Below are positions 1 to 6,880 of a stretch of DNA of 11,075 nucleotides, piece after piece. The stretch spans positions 9,422 through 20,496 of the forward strand of contig DBZV01000203.1 in NCBI GenBank assembly GCA_002311865.1, written 5' to 3'. This DNA comes from Dehalococcoidia bacterium UBA1151 (GTDB lineage: Bacteria; Chloroflexota; Dehalococcoidia; Lucifugimonadales; Lucifugimonadaceae). The stretch's first letter is position 1. Each line of letters begins with the position of its first letter. The position numbers and the translations under genes are program-made. The notes under the pieces were generated by a model. That model had not been told where the DNA came from, searched no databases, and was given only the letters and a program-made list of their open reading frames with translations.

Positions 1-83
1 TGATCGCCGGAAACACTGTGATGCTGTGTGAGTTTGGCATCGAGACCTGCACGGACCTCGTCGATTTGGTCTCCGGCCCCTAG
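1..83 (+). CDS. P1: C-terminal end of a family lipoprotein (partial, cut by window edge)
   Basis: Only the last 27 codons are inside the window, reading from base 3 to the TAG at 81-83. The peptide contains I-A-G-N-T-V-M-L-C-E followed by a second cysteine after six residues (C-x6-C). This matches the end of the lipoprotein at 6881-7384 (Y-G-N-L-V-M-L-C-E, also C-x6-C) and places P1 in the same short subtype. The signal peptide and core would lie to the left of the window. It points towards P2 on the other strand, with only four bases between the two stop codons. Function is unknown, as for the rest of the family. The family assignment is firm for so short a piece because the GNxVMLC motif and the cysteine spacing both agree. 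Confidence 0.75.
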   Translation, partial: IAGNTVMLCEFGIETCTDLVDLVSGP

Positions 84-87
84 CCAC

Positions 88-648
88 CTATGAGGAGGAA
101 CTGCCCATCTGATCGATAAAATAGCGGCACGATTTCAGTGCCTCTTCGGAGTTGGCTCCCTCGCACATGAGAATCATGTTGCCCAAAATAATATAGTCGC
201 CATAACGAGCGGTGTAGTTGCATCCCGAGTGCGGCGTCGAAGCTGCTCTGTTGCACTGCCGGCGATCCCGGGCGCCTTCCTGCCAACGCACGTCGTCCCC
301 GACGACGACGGCATCTTCGCCAGTGGCGGCATCGGCCCACTCAGTCCCTTGACCGACAGCGATGCCGTGGTCCGGGTAGAGTCGCACTTCGAAGTCTTTC
401 TGCTGGAAGATTACCCTCCAGGCGGACACTGCGCCCGGGAGTTCGGTGACATCGTACTCCTTGGGAGCCTTCGCACCGGCCGCCATCACATCGTTGAGCG
501 AATAGATGCGTGCGTCGTCCACTACTCGCTCAACGCCGCCGCTGGCCACGCTAGTTTCGTCGGTACCACAGGCCAGCCCTACAATCGCGAATGCGGTGAA
601 CGTTGCGAGGAGAAGCGGCGCGGCGAGGATTCGGCGGAATTTGATCAT
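88..648 (-). CDS. P2: secreted lipoprotein of the local paralogous family
   Basis: The product is 186 aa, from an ATG at 646-648 to a TAG at 88-90. It has a lipoprotein signal peptide: basic start M-I-K-F-R-R, a hydrophobic stretch, and lipobox G-L-A-C with the lipidated cysteine at residue 27. It is therefore expected to be anchored outside the cytoplasmic membrane. The family core follows: L-N-D-V-M-A-A-G, K-E-Y-D-V, F-E-V-R-L-Y-P-D-H, a T-G-E-D-A-V block, R-R-Q-C-x10-C, then Y-G-D-Y-I-I-L-G-N-M-I-L-M-C-E-G with a C-x11-C pair. It is the most divergent of the two-pair cysteine subtype (P2, P3, P6): the Y-G-F and D-P-Y motifs of the others are missing. The ribosome binding site is weak (a GAG about 13 bases upstream). 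P3 lies 105 bases upstream on the same strand, so co-transcription is plausible. No catalytic motif was recognised. Confidence 0.85.
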   Translation of the reverse strand: MIKFRRILAAPLLLATFTAFAIVGLACGTDETSVASGGVERVVDDARIYSLNDVMAAGAKAPKEYDVTELPGAVSAWRVIFQQKDFEVRLYPDHGIAVGQGTEWADAATGEDAVVVGDDVRWQEGARDRRQCNRAASTPHSGCNYTARYGDYIILGNMILMCEGANSEEALKSCRYFIDQMGSSSS

Positions 649-753
649 AGATGCTGCATCTCGTGATTAGGTCCTAAGCAAGCCCGAGAGTCCAAACGCC
701 CAACGGTTTCAAAACCGAAGAGCGTCCGCTCTCTGTCCACGAACTTGTGGGCT

Positions 754-1350
754 TCAGGATAGTATTGCTAGTAGCGCCTGACAGGCTTCCAGCGCGTCGC
801 CGGAGGTCTTTCCCTCGCACATGAGGACCATGTTTCCGGCGATCATATAGTCACCGTACTTGGCGTTATCGCACTTCCCGGAATGGTGACCACCATTTCC
901 GGCGCACTGGCGACGCTCCTTAAGGCCCTCGTCCCACCGTTGAATATCTCTCAGAACGACCGCGTCCTTGCCAGTGGCCTCGTCAGCCCAGGGAGCGCCT
1001 ATTGCGACAGCATCTGCATGAGTGGCGTAAAAACGCACCTCATATTCCTGGCGATCGTACGGGTCTTTTCCATAGAACCCATAGTGGGCCGAAACCGCAG
1101 CCTCTAGCCCGTCCACATCGTAAGACTTGGATTTCTTGAATCCGGCGGTGACCAGATCAGCGATGGTGTAAATCCGATCATTGACAATGATCTTTTGGGT
1201 CCCGGAATTGCCTGCCGCGGCAATTTCATCGTTAAAGCTGGAACTATCGTTAGTCCCGCAAGCGATTGCGACGATTGCTAGCGCGCTCAGTATCAATAGG
1301 AGGGCGGCGAGCTTGCTGTTATGCCTTGTGCTTGAAATTTTTATATTCAC
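754..1350 (-). CDS. P3: secreted lipoprotein of the local paralogous family
   Basis: The product is 198 aa with a GTG start at 1348-1350. A strong Shine-Dalgarno (GGAGGAG, eight bases upstream) decides the start. The signal peptide runs to lipobox A-I-A-C with the cysteine at residue 31, so the protein should be lipid-anchored outside the membrane. Family motifs in order are: I-A-D-L-V-T-A-G-F-K-K-S-K, Y-D-V-D-G-L, Y-G-F-Y-G-K-D-P-Y-D-R, E-Y-E-V-R-F-Y, T-G-K-D-A-V, W-D-E-G-L-K-E-R-R-Q-C-x10-C, Y-G-D-Y-M-I-A-G-N-M-V-L-M-C-E-G and a final C-x11-C pair. The two cysteine pairs suggest two disulfides (inference). Its nearest relative here is P6, with matching D-P-Y-(D/N)-R and W-D-E-G-L-K-E segments. 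It sits between P4 and P2, all on the - strand. Function is unknown; a scaffold, binding or sensing role in the envelope is possible but not shown. Confidence 0.88.
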   Translation of the reverse strand: MNIKISSTRHNSKLAALLLILSALAIVAIACGTNDSSSFNDEIAAAGNSGTQKIIVNDRIYTIADLVTAGFKKSKSYDVDGLEAAVSAHYGFYGKDPYDRQEYEVRFYATHADAVAIGAPWADEATGKDAVVLRDIQRWDEGLKERRQCAGNGGHHSGKCDNAKYGDYMIAGNMVLMCEGKTSGDALEACQALLAILS

Positions 1351-1358
1351 CCCTCGAA

Positions 1359-1370
1359 CTCCTCCCTCCT
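1359..1370 (-). promoter_or_regulatory. Shine-Dalgarno of P3
   Basis: On the - strand this reads AGGAGGGAGGAG, a double purine-rich ribosome binding site ending eight bases before the GTG at 1348-1350. It supports GTG as the true start of P3, because no in-frame ATG near the signal peptide has an equally good site. Confidence 0.75.
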
Positions 1371-1537
1371 TGTGCGCTCCGCGCTGCGCGGCCGCGAGCC
1401 AATCCTACCATGCCGCAGCTCGTCACCCTTGTCACTCGTAAAGGGGTCTCAATTGCGGCTCGTCGCGTTACGTTTAATTCTACGCAGTACGACACTTCAG
1501 GTATTCAACGATAGTCGATTCTTGGAATAGCCCCCAA

Positions 1538-2104
1538 CTACTGTCTGACGCCTTTGGTCAAAGCACTGGCGAGGGCAGAGCACCTCTCGAGTGAATGATC
1601 GGGCGTTCCGCCTTGGCAGAGAAGTACGAGGTTGTCGAAAACTGCATAGTCGGCGTACTTGGGCCCAATCCCACTGCGCCCCGCACCGATGATCATCCGG
1701 CGATTTCGAACACCTTCCTTATACCGCGCCTCCGAAACATCTAATACGGCGTCGTCCCCAGTGCCTTCCACTGCAAGCTCGACTCCCAGCGAAACAGCGT
1801 CCTCATGAGACCCATAAAAGCGCACCTCGTAGTCCACCGGATCTCCTCCATTGGGACGCCAGAATCCGTAGATCGCAGCACTCGCGCCCGGAAGTCCGTC
1901 GGTCGAGTAAGCCCGCGACTGTTTGAAACCGAGAGCTAATAGATCATCAGGGCTAAACGTGGCTCCAGACTGGGAAACCTTTTCGAAATCACCACTTGAG
2001 GAACCGCCTTCGGAGCCGCACGCGATCGGGATCGTTGCGATCCCGATGAGTAACATCCACAACGACAGTTGCCATAACCGCGTAGTTTGAGGGCAAAATT
2101 TCAC
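1538..2104 (-). CDS. P4: secreted lipoprotein of the local paralogous family
   Basis: The product is 188 aa with a GTG start at 2102-2104, preceded by AAAGGAG at an eight-base spacing. The signal peptide ends in lipobox P-I-A-C, cysteine at residue 29. Motifs in order: P-D-D-L-L-A-L-G-F-K-Q-S-R, S-T-D-G-L-P-G-A, Y-G-F-W-R-P-N-G-G-D-P, D-Y-E-V-R-F-Y-G-S-H-E-D-A, T-G-D-D-A-V, Y-K-E-G-V-R-N-R-R, then a glycine-rich I-I-G-A-G-R-S-G-I-G-P in place of the middle cysteine pair, K-Y-A-D-Y, D-N-L-V-L-L-C-Q-G and C-x11-C. The longer W-R-P-N-G-G loop and the glycine-rich segment are shared only with the broken P7, so P4 and P7 form one subtype. P3 starts 187 bases downstream, and the three - strand genes may form one transcript read P4-P3-P2. 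Function unknown. Confidence 0.87.
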   Translation of the reverse strand: MKFCPQTTRLWQLSLWMLLIGIATIPIACGSEGGSSSGDFEKVSQSGATFSPDDLLALGFKQSRAYSTDGLPGASAAIYGFWRPNGGDPVDYEVRFYGSHEDAVSLGVELAVEGTGDDAVLDVSEARYKEGVRNRRMIIGAGRSGIGPKYADYAVFDNLVLLCQGGTPDHSLERCSALASALTKGVRQ

Positions 2105-2112
2105 GTAAGTTA

Positions 2113-2119
2113 CTCCTTT
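2113..2119 (-). promoter_or_regulatory. Shine-Dalgarno of P4
   Basis: The - strand reads AAAGGAG, eight bases upstream of the GTG at 2102-2104. It fixes the start of P4 at this GTG. Confidence 0.7.
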
Positions 2120-2246
2120 TGGTCATCTCTTCCGTGTTACATAGGAGTGGATGAATATCAGTAAGACCGACTCCAGACTGCGATCGTCAGGCGGGGATAG
2201 TAAGCTCCCCTGCAACATAAACCAACCTCATGGCAAACGAAAGGGC

Positions 2247-2253
2247 GGGGGAG
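2247..2253 (+). promoter_or_regulatory. Relic Shine-Dalgarno of the decayed SMP-30 gene
   Basis: GGGGGAG lies eight bases upstream of the ATG at 2262-2264, the first codon of the decayed lactonase gene. The site and spacing are still good although the reading frame behind them is dead after nine codons. This shows where the original gene began. Confidence 0.5.
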
Positions 2254-2261
2254 TTCGACCG

Positions 2262-2917
2262 ATGGACTACCACGTCAAAAAGTTGGTTTAAGAAAACGCT
2301 ATAGTCGGTGAGGGGCCGGTTTGTGACCCCGGCCGCCAAATTCTTTACTGGGCGGACATCCAGGGTGATGTTTTTGGGAGTACGACCCGGTCAGCCGCAC
2401 GAACACCCAGATCCACGATGGTGACTTCGTGGCAGGTGTTGGCGTCAACGCCAACGGCGGCCTTGCAGTTGGCACGTGGAAGGGCGTCAAACTGTGGCGA
2501 TCGGATGACGGCTGGATATGGCGCTGCATCAGGGTAACGTCGAGGGTCGTCCGCTCAAGCTGAACGGTGTCACCACCGGACCGGATCGACGGTAATCTCT
2601 GCATCCCCGCCGGTATGACCGTAGGTGCCCAAGGGTTCGTCTGGGCGGCAATCTGGTACGGCGGCCGTGTAGTCCGATTTGATACCGATGGGAAGCAGGA
2701 ACAGGAGTCAAATTCCCGACCGCGCGAACTTCTAGCGCTATGTTTGGCGGTAAGGATCTCATTGAGCTTTACGTAACGACAACTTCGTTCGGGTCGGGCG
2801 GCACAAGATCCGGGATGGAGCCGCCCGGCTTCGACGTATCTCGGTGGCGACCTGTACAGAGTAAAACTCGACATTCAGGGCAAGCTTGAGTTCTTGTCGC
2901 AGATTGAGTGGCCCGCA
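2262..2917 (+). pseudogene. Decayed SMP-30/gluconolactonase-like gene
   Basis: Homology to the SMP-30/gluconolactonase/LRE-like beta-propeller family is visible in pieces across all three + frames. From ATG 2262 the frame reads M-D-Y-H-V-K-K-L-V, a TAA at 2289-2291, then V-G-E-G-P-V-C-D-P and I-L-Y-W-A-D-I-Q-G-D (the family's GEGPVWDP...LYWxDI start). After a shift near 2376: Y-D-P-V-S-R, G-D-F-V-A-G-V-G-V-N, G-T-W-K-G-V-K-L-W-R-S-D-D. Another frame at 2521-2568 gives E-G-R-P-L-K-L-N. The central blades are missing. From about 2590: P-A-G-M-T-V, V-W-A-A-I-W-Y-G-G-R-V-V-R-F-D. From 2710: K-F-P-T-A-R-T-S-S-A-M-F-G-G-K-D-L, L-Y-V-T-T. From 2837: G-G-D-L-Y-R-V-K-L-D-I-Q-G-K. At least four frameshifts, one stop and an internal deletion mean no working lactonase can be made. 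Family members hydrolyse sugar lactones or related esters using a bound divalent metal. Confidence 0.8.
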
Positions 2918-2959
2918 GTTTGGTCCACTCAATCAAAAAGGATCGAGTTAACCATTCGC

Positions 2960-3287
2960 TCCGATTGGCCGATATCGTCCTGTCTATCAATCAGGGTGGC
3001 GGTGAAAAGGTCTACCCACTTGTCCTCATCGGGGATGGTGTTGTGAACGACCCGGTCGGCGGTGATCCTGTATGGTCTTCTCCCGTCAGTTCAGGGACCG
3101 CTTACTCACATTTCGATACGAGGCGGACACGTTCATCGATGAACAGACGAGGTCTACGTGGGACTTCGCAGACTACTCTGTTGGCGGCCCGCTGAAAGGC
3201 GAGCAACTGAGCCTCATCCTAGGCCGCCGAGCATTCTGGTTTTCAGTTTCAATCGCTTTACCCGATGTCGAGTTGTACACTCCATAA
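2960..3287 (+). pseudogene. Decayed DUF3179-domain gene fragment
   Basis: Two frames together resemble the DUF3179 family, whose function is uncharacterised. Frame one (about 2960-3075) reads L-A-D-I-V-L-S-I-N-Q-G-G-G-E-K-V-Y-P-L, then V-V-N-D-P-V-G-G-D-P-V, matching the family's '...VLGxxxGGExRAYPL...EIVNDxVGGxPV'. Frame two (3072 to the TAA at 3285-3287) reads V-F-S-R, L-L-T-F-R-Y, D-E-Q-T-R-S-T-W-D-F, G-G-P-L-K-G-E-Q-L, F-W-F-S-V-S-I-A-L-P-D, matching 'LTF...DxxTGSxWd...GPLxGxxL...FWFxWxxxxPD'. The C-P-L-C segment normally found between the two parts is absent at the frameshift, and the N-terminal part is gone. The fragment begins about 40 bases after the SMP-30 relic on the same strand, so the two may have been neighbours in one operon before decay. 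The family match is made by eye from remembered motifs. Confidence 0.65.
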
Positions 3288-3389
3288 CCTATTGGAATGG
3301 TGGTTGGAACCCGGCCCGTATCGCGATCTCGGTCTAGTAGGAATTCAGATGAGAGCGTCCAACAATGACGAGTGGTAACGTGACCGCTG

Positions 3390-3524
3390 ATGCCTGAGTG
3401 GTGGCTGGAGGCCGTTCTACCGGCATCTGTGTTCGGCGGACTGTTCGTTGTCTGGGTGATTCTGCCCCCATCAACCGGAGAGACTGATCTGGGTAGCAGG
3501 ATTCGCGACTGGTTCCGAAAATGA
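3390..3524 (+). CDS. Small single-span membrane ORF upstream of the permease fusion
   Basis: A 44-codon frame runs from ATG 3390 to TGA 3522-3524. The product starts M-P-E-W-W-L-E, has one hydrophobic stretch of about 18 residues (A-V-L-P-A-S-V-F-G-G-L-F-V-V-W-V-I-L) and ends in a charged tail (G-S-R-I-R-D-W-F-R-K). That layout is typical of a small membrane protein rather than a random frame. It stops 25 bases before the start of the large permease fusion on the same strand, so it could be co-transcribed and act as a small partner (inference). No clear Shine-Dalgarno is seen. I do not recognise the family. It could be chance or another relic like the sequences just upstream. Confidence 0.45.
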   Translation: MPEWWLEAVLPASVFGGLFVVWVILPPSTGETDLGSRIRDWFRK

Positions 3525-3549
3525 CCCCCCCTTCACCCTGGCCAACCTT

Positions 3550-6500
3550 GTGAATCCGTTTCGGCGATCGATGCTCAAGACAGCGACTGCAAAAAAGAGA
3601 CTTGTCGGATTGCTGCTCCTCGCGGTGATGTTGGGTCTGTTTTTTTCGTTCAACCGGCTGCCGAAGCTGGACATCGTCGGTGAAGATCTGAACGCCGTCA
3701 CGATATCCCAGGAACAGTGCTTCCAAGGGTTCTGCATCGACAGGGATTCCAGCGAAAGTTTCCTGGGCAAGTGGATATCTTTTTCAGTGACGTATCTGCG
3801 TCTCGTCACTGTTGGTATGACGTTTGCATTTCTGGTTGCGGGTTTGGCCGAGGCATTCCTCTTCTCGAAAGGAGTGGGCACGACTTTTCAGTCGGGCGGC
3901 GTTTTCAAACGCACTATCCAGGGCGCCGCTATAGGTCCCGTGATGAACCTGTGTTCCGCCTGCATAGTCCCTGTTTCATCTGCATTTCGTAAGCGCGCCG
4001 GAGTCGAGGGGGCGATAGCGCTGGTGCAGGGGTCAGCCACCATGAACATTCCTGCGCTGGCTATGGTCTTCTTCGTTTTCACACCGGCTCTCGGCGTGAG
4101 CAGGCTTCTTCTTTCCATTGTCGGGGCACTGCTGATCGGTCCTATAGTGGTCAAGACGATTCGTCAGGAACGTGGACCGACGCTGGACGTGCCCATACTC
4201 ACGGTGGACCCCGATGCCCCTCTCGAGGCGTCTGATTGGCCAACGGTCCTCAGGTCAGGCTTTCGCGAATGGGCGAAGGCCAGCATCGGTTATCTGGTTC
4301 GGATGGCACCCATCATGGTCATCGCCGGATTCGCCAGCGGGCTTGCCATTCAGTGGCTCAGCCCGGAGACCGTCGCTGAGTACCTGGGCAACGACTGGAA
4401 AGGCGTGCTGATCGCTGCCACATTCGGAATCCTTATAAACGTGCCGCTCCTTTTCGAGATTCCTCTGGTGGCCCTGCTGCTACTCATGGGGATGGGAACG
4501 GCGCCAGCAGGTACGTTACTATTCACGGCGGCGGCTGGCGGGCCGGTTACGTTCTGGGGTCTGGCCAAGTTGATGCCCCGGCGGGGTATCGCCACTTTCG
4601 CAGGCGCCACGTGGGCATTGGGAGCCTTCGGCGGACTGGTGATCCTAGCCGGTGGCGCGCTCTTTTGGGAAGGCGGCGGACTCACTGACCGCGTCGCGGC
4701 GGCGGCCCAGGCCCCGGCGACGGCGCATCAGCCCGAGACCTCTTTTTTCGCCAACGATGAGGCGATCGCTTCACCGGACTTAAGCGGTCTACCTACCGAA
4801 GACGCGTTCAGGCCATTCATCAACATAGCGTCAACCCTCGGTTCTCTGGCGATGATTGAGAACCGGTATCCAGGCGTTGCTCTATTCGACTACGACCGTG
4901 ACGGAGATCTCGACTTTTACGTGACTTCGGCGGAGATAAATGCCCCTATTCAGGTCGCCCGGGGAGGCCCGAACCGATTGTTTCGCAACGATGGGAACGG
5001 CCAGTTCACCGAGGTTGCGGTAGAAGCGGGTGTCGGCGCCGAGTCGCAGAACAGCACGGCTGTAGCGGCGTGTGATTTCAACAATGATGGATACCAGGAT
5101 CTTTATGTCGGCGCTCAAGGCCGCATCGGCGATCGGCTTGACTATCGCTCCGTGAACGCCTCAGTTGGACTTATTGATGTGATCAGCGACCGTCTCTACC
5201 TGAACATGAGGAATGGCACGTTCGAAGACATCACGGCCTCAGCGTTCGGCCGCGCCCGAAACATTCGCTCGGCGGCAAGTGTAGCCTGCGGGGATGTCGA
5301 CAACGATGGCTGGATCGACCTGTATGTCGGCAACCGGGCGGACCAGGATTTTGTTCGATTTGACGACGCCCGCCACCACGGTCACTTCAACATCCTCTAC
5401 CGGAACAATGGCGATCTAACGTTTGAGGACCTTACCGTCGATTCGAATCTGTTGAGTCCTTCGATAACGATGCGAGATTTTGACGGTTCCTCGATCACCT
5501 TCCCGGACCCATCTGGAACGGCGATCGAAGGCTTCGACGCCTCATTCGTCGACGCTCAGGGCAATATCGTGGGGGACCCTGCCGGTCAGACGTGGGCCAC
5601 AATGTTCTTCGACCATGACGACGATGGCGATCTTGATCTGTGGGTGGGAGACGATGGCGACCGGCTGAAGGTTTACCGAAACGACAGCACGCTAGGGAAC
5701 ATTCGATTTACGTCGATCGCGTCGGCCATGGGAATCGACTATTCGGGGCAGTGGATGGGATTTGCTTTGGGCGATTACGATCGGGATGCTGATCTCGATG
5801 TATTCGTAACGAACATGGGGTACCACCTCCTTGACCGCCCGCAGCCGATCCCACCGGGTGGCGACTGCGCCTACTCGCAGCAGCTAGGTTGGGGAAGCTG
5901 CTACCACTTCCTACTTGAAAACGGTGGTACCAAGGAGGTCGAAGGACTCGGCACCGTCGGCAGCTTCAATGACGTGGCAGCGCGTACTGGCGTGGTGCCG
6001 AGCGGAATCCTCCCACCCGACTTGTCTAACCTCGACTCCTTGTGGAAGACACCGACAGGACTCGCCGCATACGACATCGGATTTGGTACCGTATTCTTCG
6101 ATATGGAAAACGACGGCGACCAAGATCTCTACTGGCTTGGATCGCTCGTGGCTCGCGGTGAAGGCCCCGGCGGTGACTTCGCGCCGGGTTTCGGGCGCAT
6201 GCTCCAGAATGTAGGGCCCGGTGAGTTCAAAGACGTAACCGTGGAGGCGAGGCTTCTGGACGCGCTTGGCGTCGATTACTCACTCTTGGACCCCAGCGAT
6301 CCTTCATTTGATCGGTTCGCCCGGCGTATTGGCCCTGAGTTCCACGAGAACGGCAAGGGACTGGCTAAGGGTGATGTGAATGGGGATGGTTTCACAGATC
6401 TGATCGGCACCAACAGCAACGGCGAGACGCTGGACGCGTCCGGTGATCGCGTTATGGCAAGCGGCCCTCTCTTCGTGTGGCTAAACGGCGGAGGCGCTAA

Positions 6501-6804
6501 CCACTGGATCACTTTGCGCTTAAAAGGGCGAATGGCCGTGGATGGCACCGGTTCCAATGCTGACGCGATCGGGGCTCGTGTTACCTTGACGGCGGCTGGG
6601 TTCGATGGCGAGCCCATGACCCAGGTGCAGGAGGTGCTTGGATCGTCCAGCTTCCTTTCGATGAGTTCTCTTGACTTGAACTTCGGGCTGGGCGCTGCAA
6701 CAACCATCGCGTCAATCACCATCAGATGGCCGAACGGCGGCGTTCAGCAGATTGCTGGCCTTGAACTCAACAGAGTCCACGAAATCATTGAGCCGATTCC
6801 GTAA
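3550..6804 (+). CDS. UPF0718/ArsP-like permease fused to FG-GAP repeats and an ASPIC/UnbV domain
   Basis: The product is 1084 aa. Residues 1-375 form a polytopic membrane domain of about nine helices (roughly 18-34, 77-103, 122-140, 152-175, 182-203, 245-268, 285-310, 318-338, 350-374). It resembles the predicted-permease family UPF0718 (PF03773), which includes the organoarsenical exporter ArsP. The typical motif is seen as N-L-C-S-A-C-I-V-P-V, Cys135 and Cys138. A short Ala/Pro-rich linker follows. Then come seven FG-GAP/VCBS-type calcium-binding loops starting at Asp447, 509, 582, 688, 742, 851 and 942 (for example D-Y-D-R-D-G-D-L-D). Residues about 984-1065 are an ASPIC/UnbV domain (N-H-W-I-T-L-R-L-K-G ... 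G-A-R-V ... I-R-W-P-N-G). An odd helix count places the repeats outside the cell if the N-terminus is inside. The loop at Asp742 lacks the usual glycine (D-A-D). Cys57/62 and Cys773/784 may form disulfides. The start is GTG 3550 or ATG 3571; neither has a good ribosome binding site. The substrate is unknown. Confidence 0.88.
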   Translation: MNPFRRSMLKTATAKKRLVGLLLLAVMLGLFFSFNRLPKLDIVGEDLNAVTISQEQCFQGFCIDRDSSESFLGKWISFSVTYLRLVTVGMTFAFLVAGLAEAFLFSKGVGTTFQSGGVFKRTIQGAAIGPVMNLCSACIVPVSSAFRKRAGVEGAIALVQGSATMNIPALAMVFFVFTPALGVSRLLLSIVGALLIGPIVVKTIRQERGPTLDVPILTVDPDAPLEASDWPTVLRSGFREWAKASIGYLVRMAPIMVIAGFASGLAIQWLSPETVAEYLGNDWKGVLIAATFGILINVPLLFEIPLVALLLLMGMGTAPAGTLLFTAAAGGPVTFWGLAKLMPRRGIATFAGATWALGAFGGLVILAGGALFWEGGGLTDRVAAAAQAPATAHQPETSFFANDEAIASPDLSGLPTEDAFRPFINIASTLGSLAMIENRYPGVALFDYDRDGDLDFYVTSAEINAPIQVARGGPNRLFRNDGNGQFTEVAVEAGVGAESQNSTAVAACDFNNDGYQDLYVGAQGRIGDRLDYRSVNASVGLIDVISDRLYLNMRNGTFEDITASAFGRARNIRSAASVACGDVDNDGWIDLYVGNRADQDFVRFDDARHHGHFNILYRNNGDLTFEDLTVDSNLLSPSITMRDFDGSSITFPDPSGTAIEGFDASFVDAQGNIVGDPAGQTWATMFFDHDDDGDLDLWVGDDGDRLKVYRNDSTLGNIRFTSIASAMGIDYSGQWMGFALGDYDRDADLDVFVTNMGYHLLDRPQPIPPGGDCAYSQQLGWGSCYHFLLENGGTKEVEGLGTVGSFNDVAARTGVVPSGILPPDLSNLDSLWKTPTGLAAYDIGFGTVFFDMENDGDQDLYWLGSLVARGEGPGGDFAPGFGRMLQNVGPGEFKDVTVEARLLDALGVDYSLLDPSDPSFDRFARRIGPEFHENGKGLAKGDVNGDGFTDLIGTNSNGETLDASGDRVMASGPLFVWLNGGGANHWITLRLKGRMAVDGTGSNADAIGARVTLTAAGFDGEPMTQVQEVLGSSSFLSMSSLDLNFGLGAATTIASITIRWPNGGVQQIAGLELNRVHEIIEPIP

Positions 6805-6812
6805 CACGCGGC

Positions 6813-6828
6813 CCCATCTCTCGATGGG
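6813..6828. terminator. Possible weak hairpin after the permease fusion
   Basis: CCCATC and GATGGG form a perfect 6-bp stem around a TCTC loop, eight bases after the stop codon of the large gene. The following bases (ATTGATGTATTCTT) are only partly T-rich, so a factor-independent terminator is possible but weak. P5 starts about 50 bases downstream on the same strand. Confidence 0.25.
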
Positions 6829-6880
6829 ATTGATGTATTCTTGGGTACCGTACAGCCGAGGTTTTCGGCAACGAGTCGAG

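Noticed and set aside
229..666. 145-codon + strand frame opposite P2
   Set aside because: It is a shadow of P2, which has a complete signal peptide and family motifs on the - strand.
2218..2290. 9-bp inverted repeat (TAAACCAAC at 2218-2226, GTTGGTTTA at 2282-2290)
   Set aside because: The arms are 55 bases apart, and a 9-bp pair at this distance is expected by chance somewhere in 11 kb. No flanking duplication or mobile-element gene is seen.
2151..2291. 46-aa + strand ORF (M-N-I-S-K-T-D...) with AGGAG just upstream
   Set aside because: The AGGAG is only three bases from the ATG, the peptide is very basic and polar with no recognisable features, and its last codons coincide with the first codons of the decayed lactonase gene.
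2299..2874. 191-codon open frame on the - strand
   Set aside because: It lies exactly opposite the SMP-30 relic, has no family resemblance and is rich in Pro, Arg and Ser, as expected for the antisense of a GC-rich gene.
3471..3881. 136-codon open frame on the - strand
   Set aside because: It overlaps the start of the permease domain on the other strand and shows no hydrophobic, lipobox or family motif.
6276..6722. 148-codon open frame on the - strand inside the permease fusion
   Set aside because: It is the antisense of the ASPIC-encoding region, which has clear domain motifs on the + strand.
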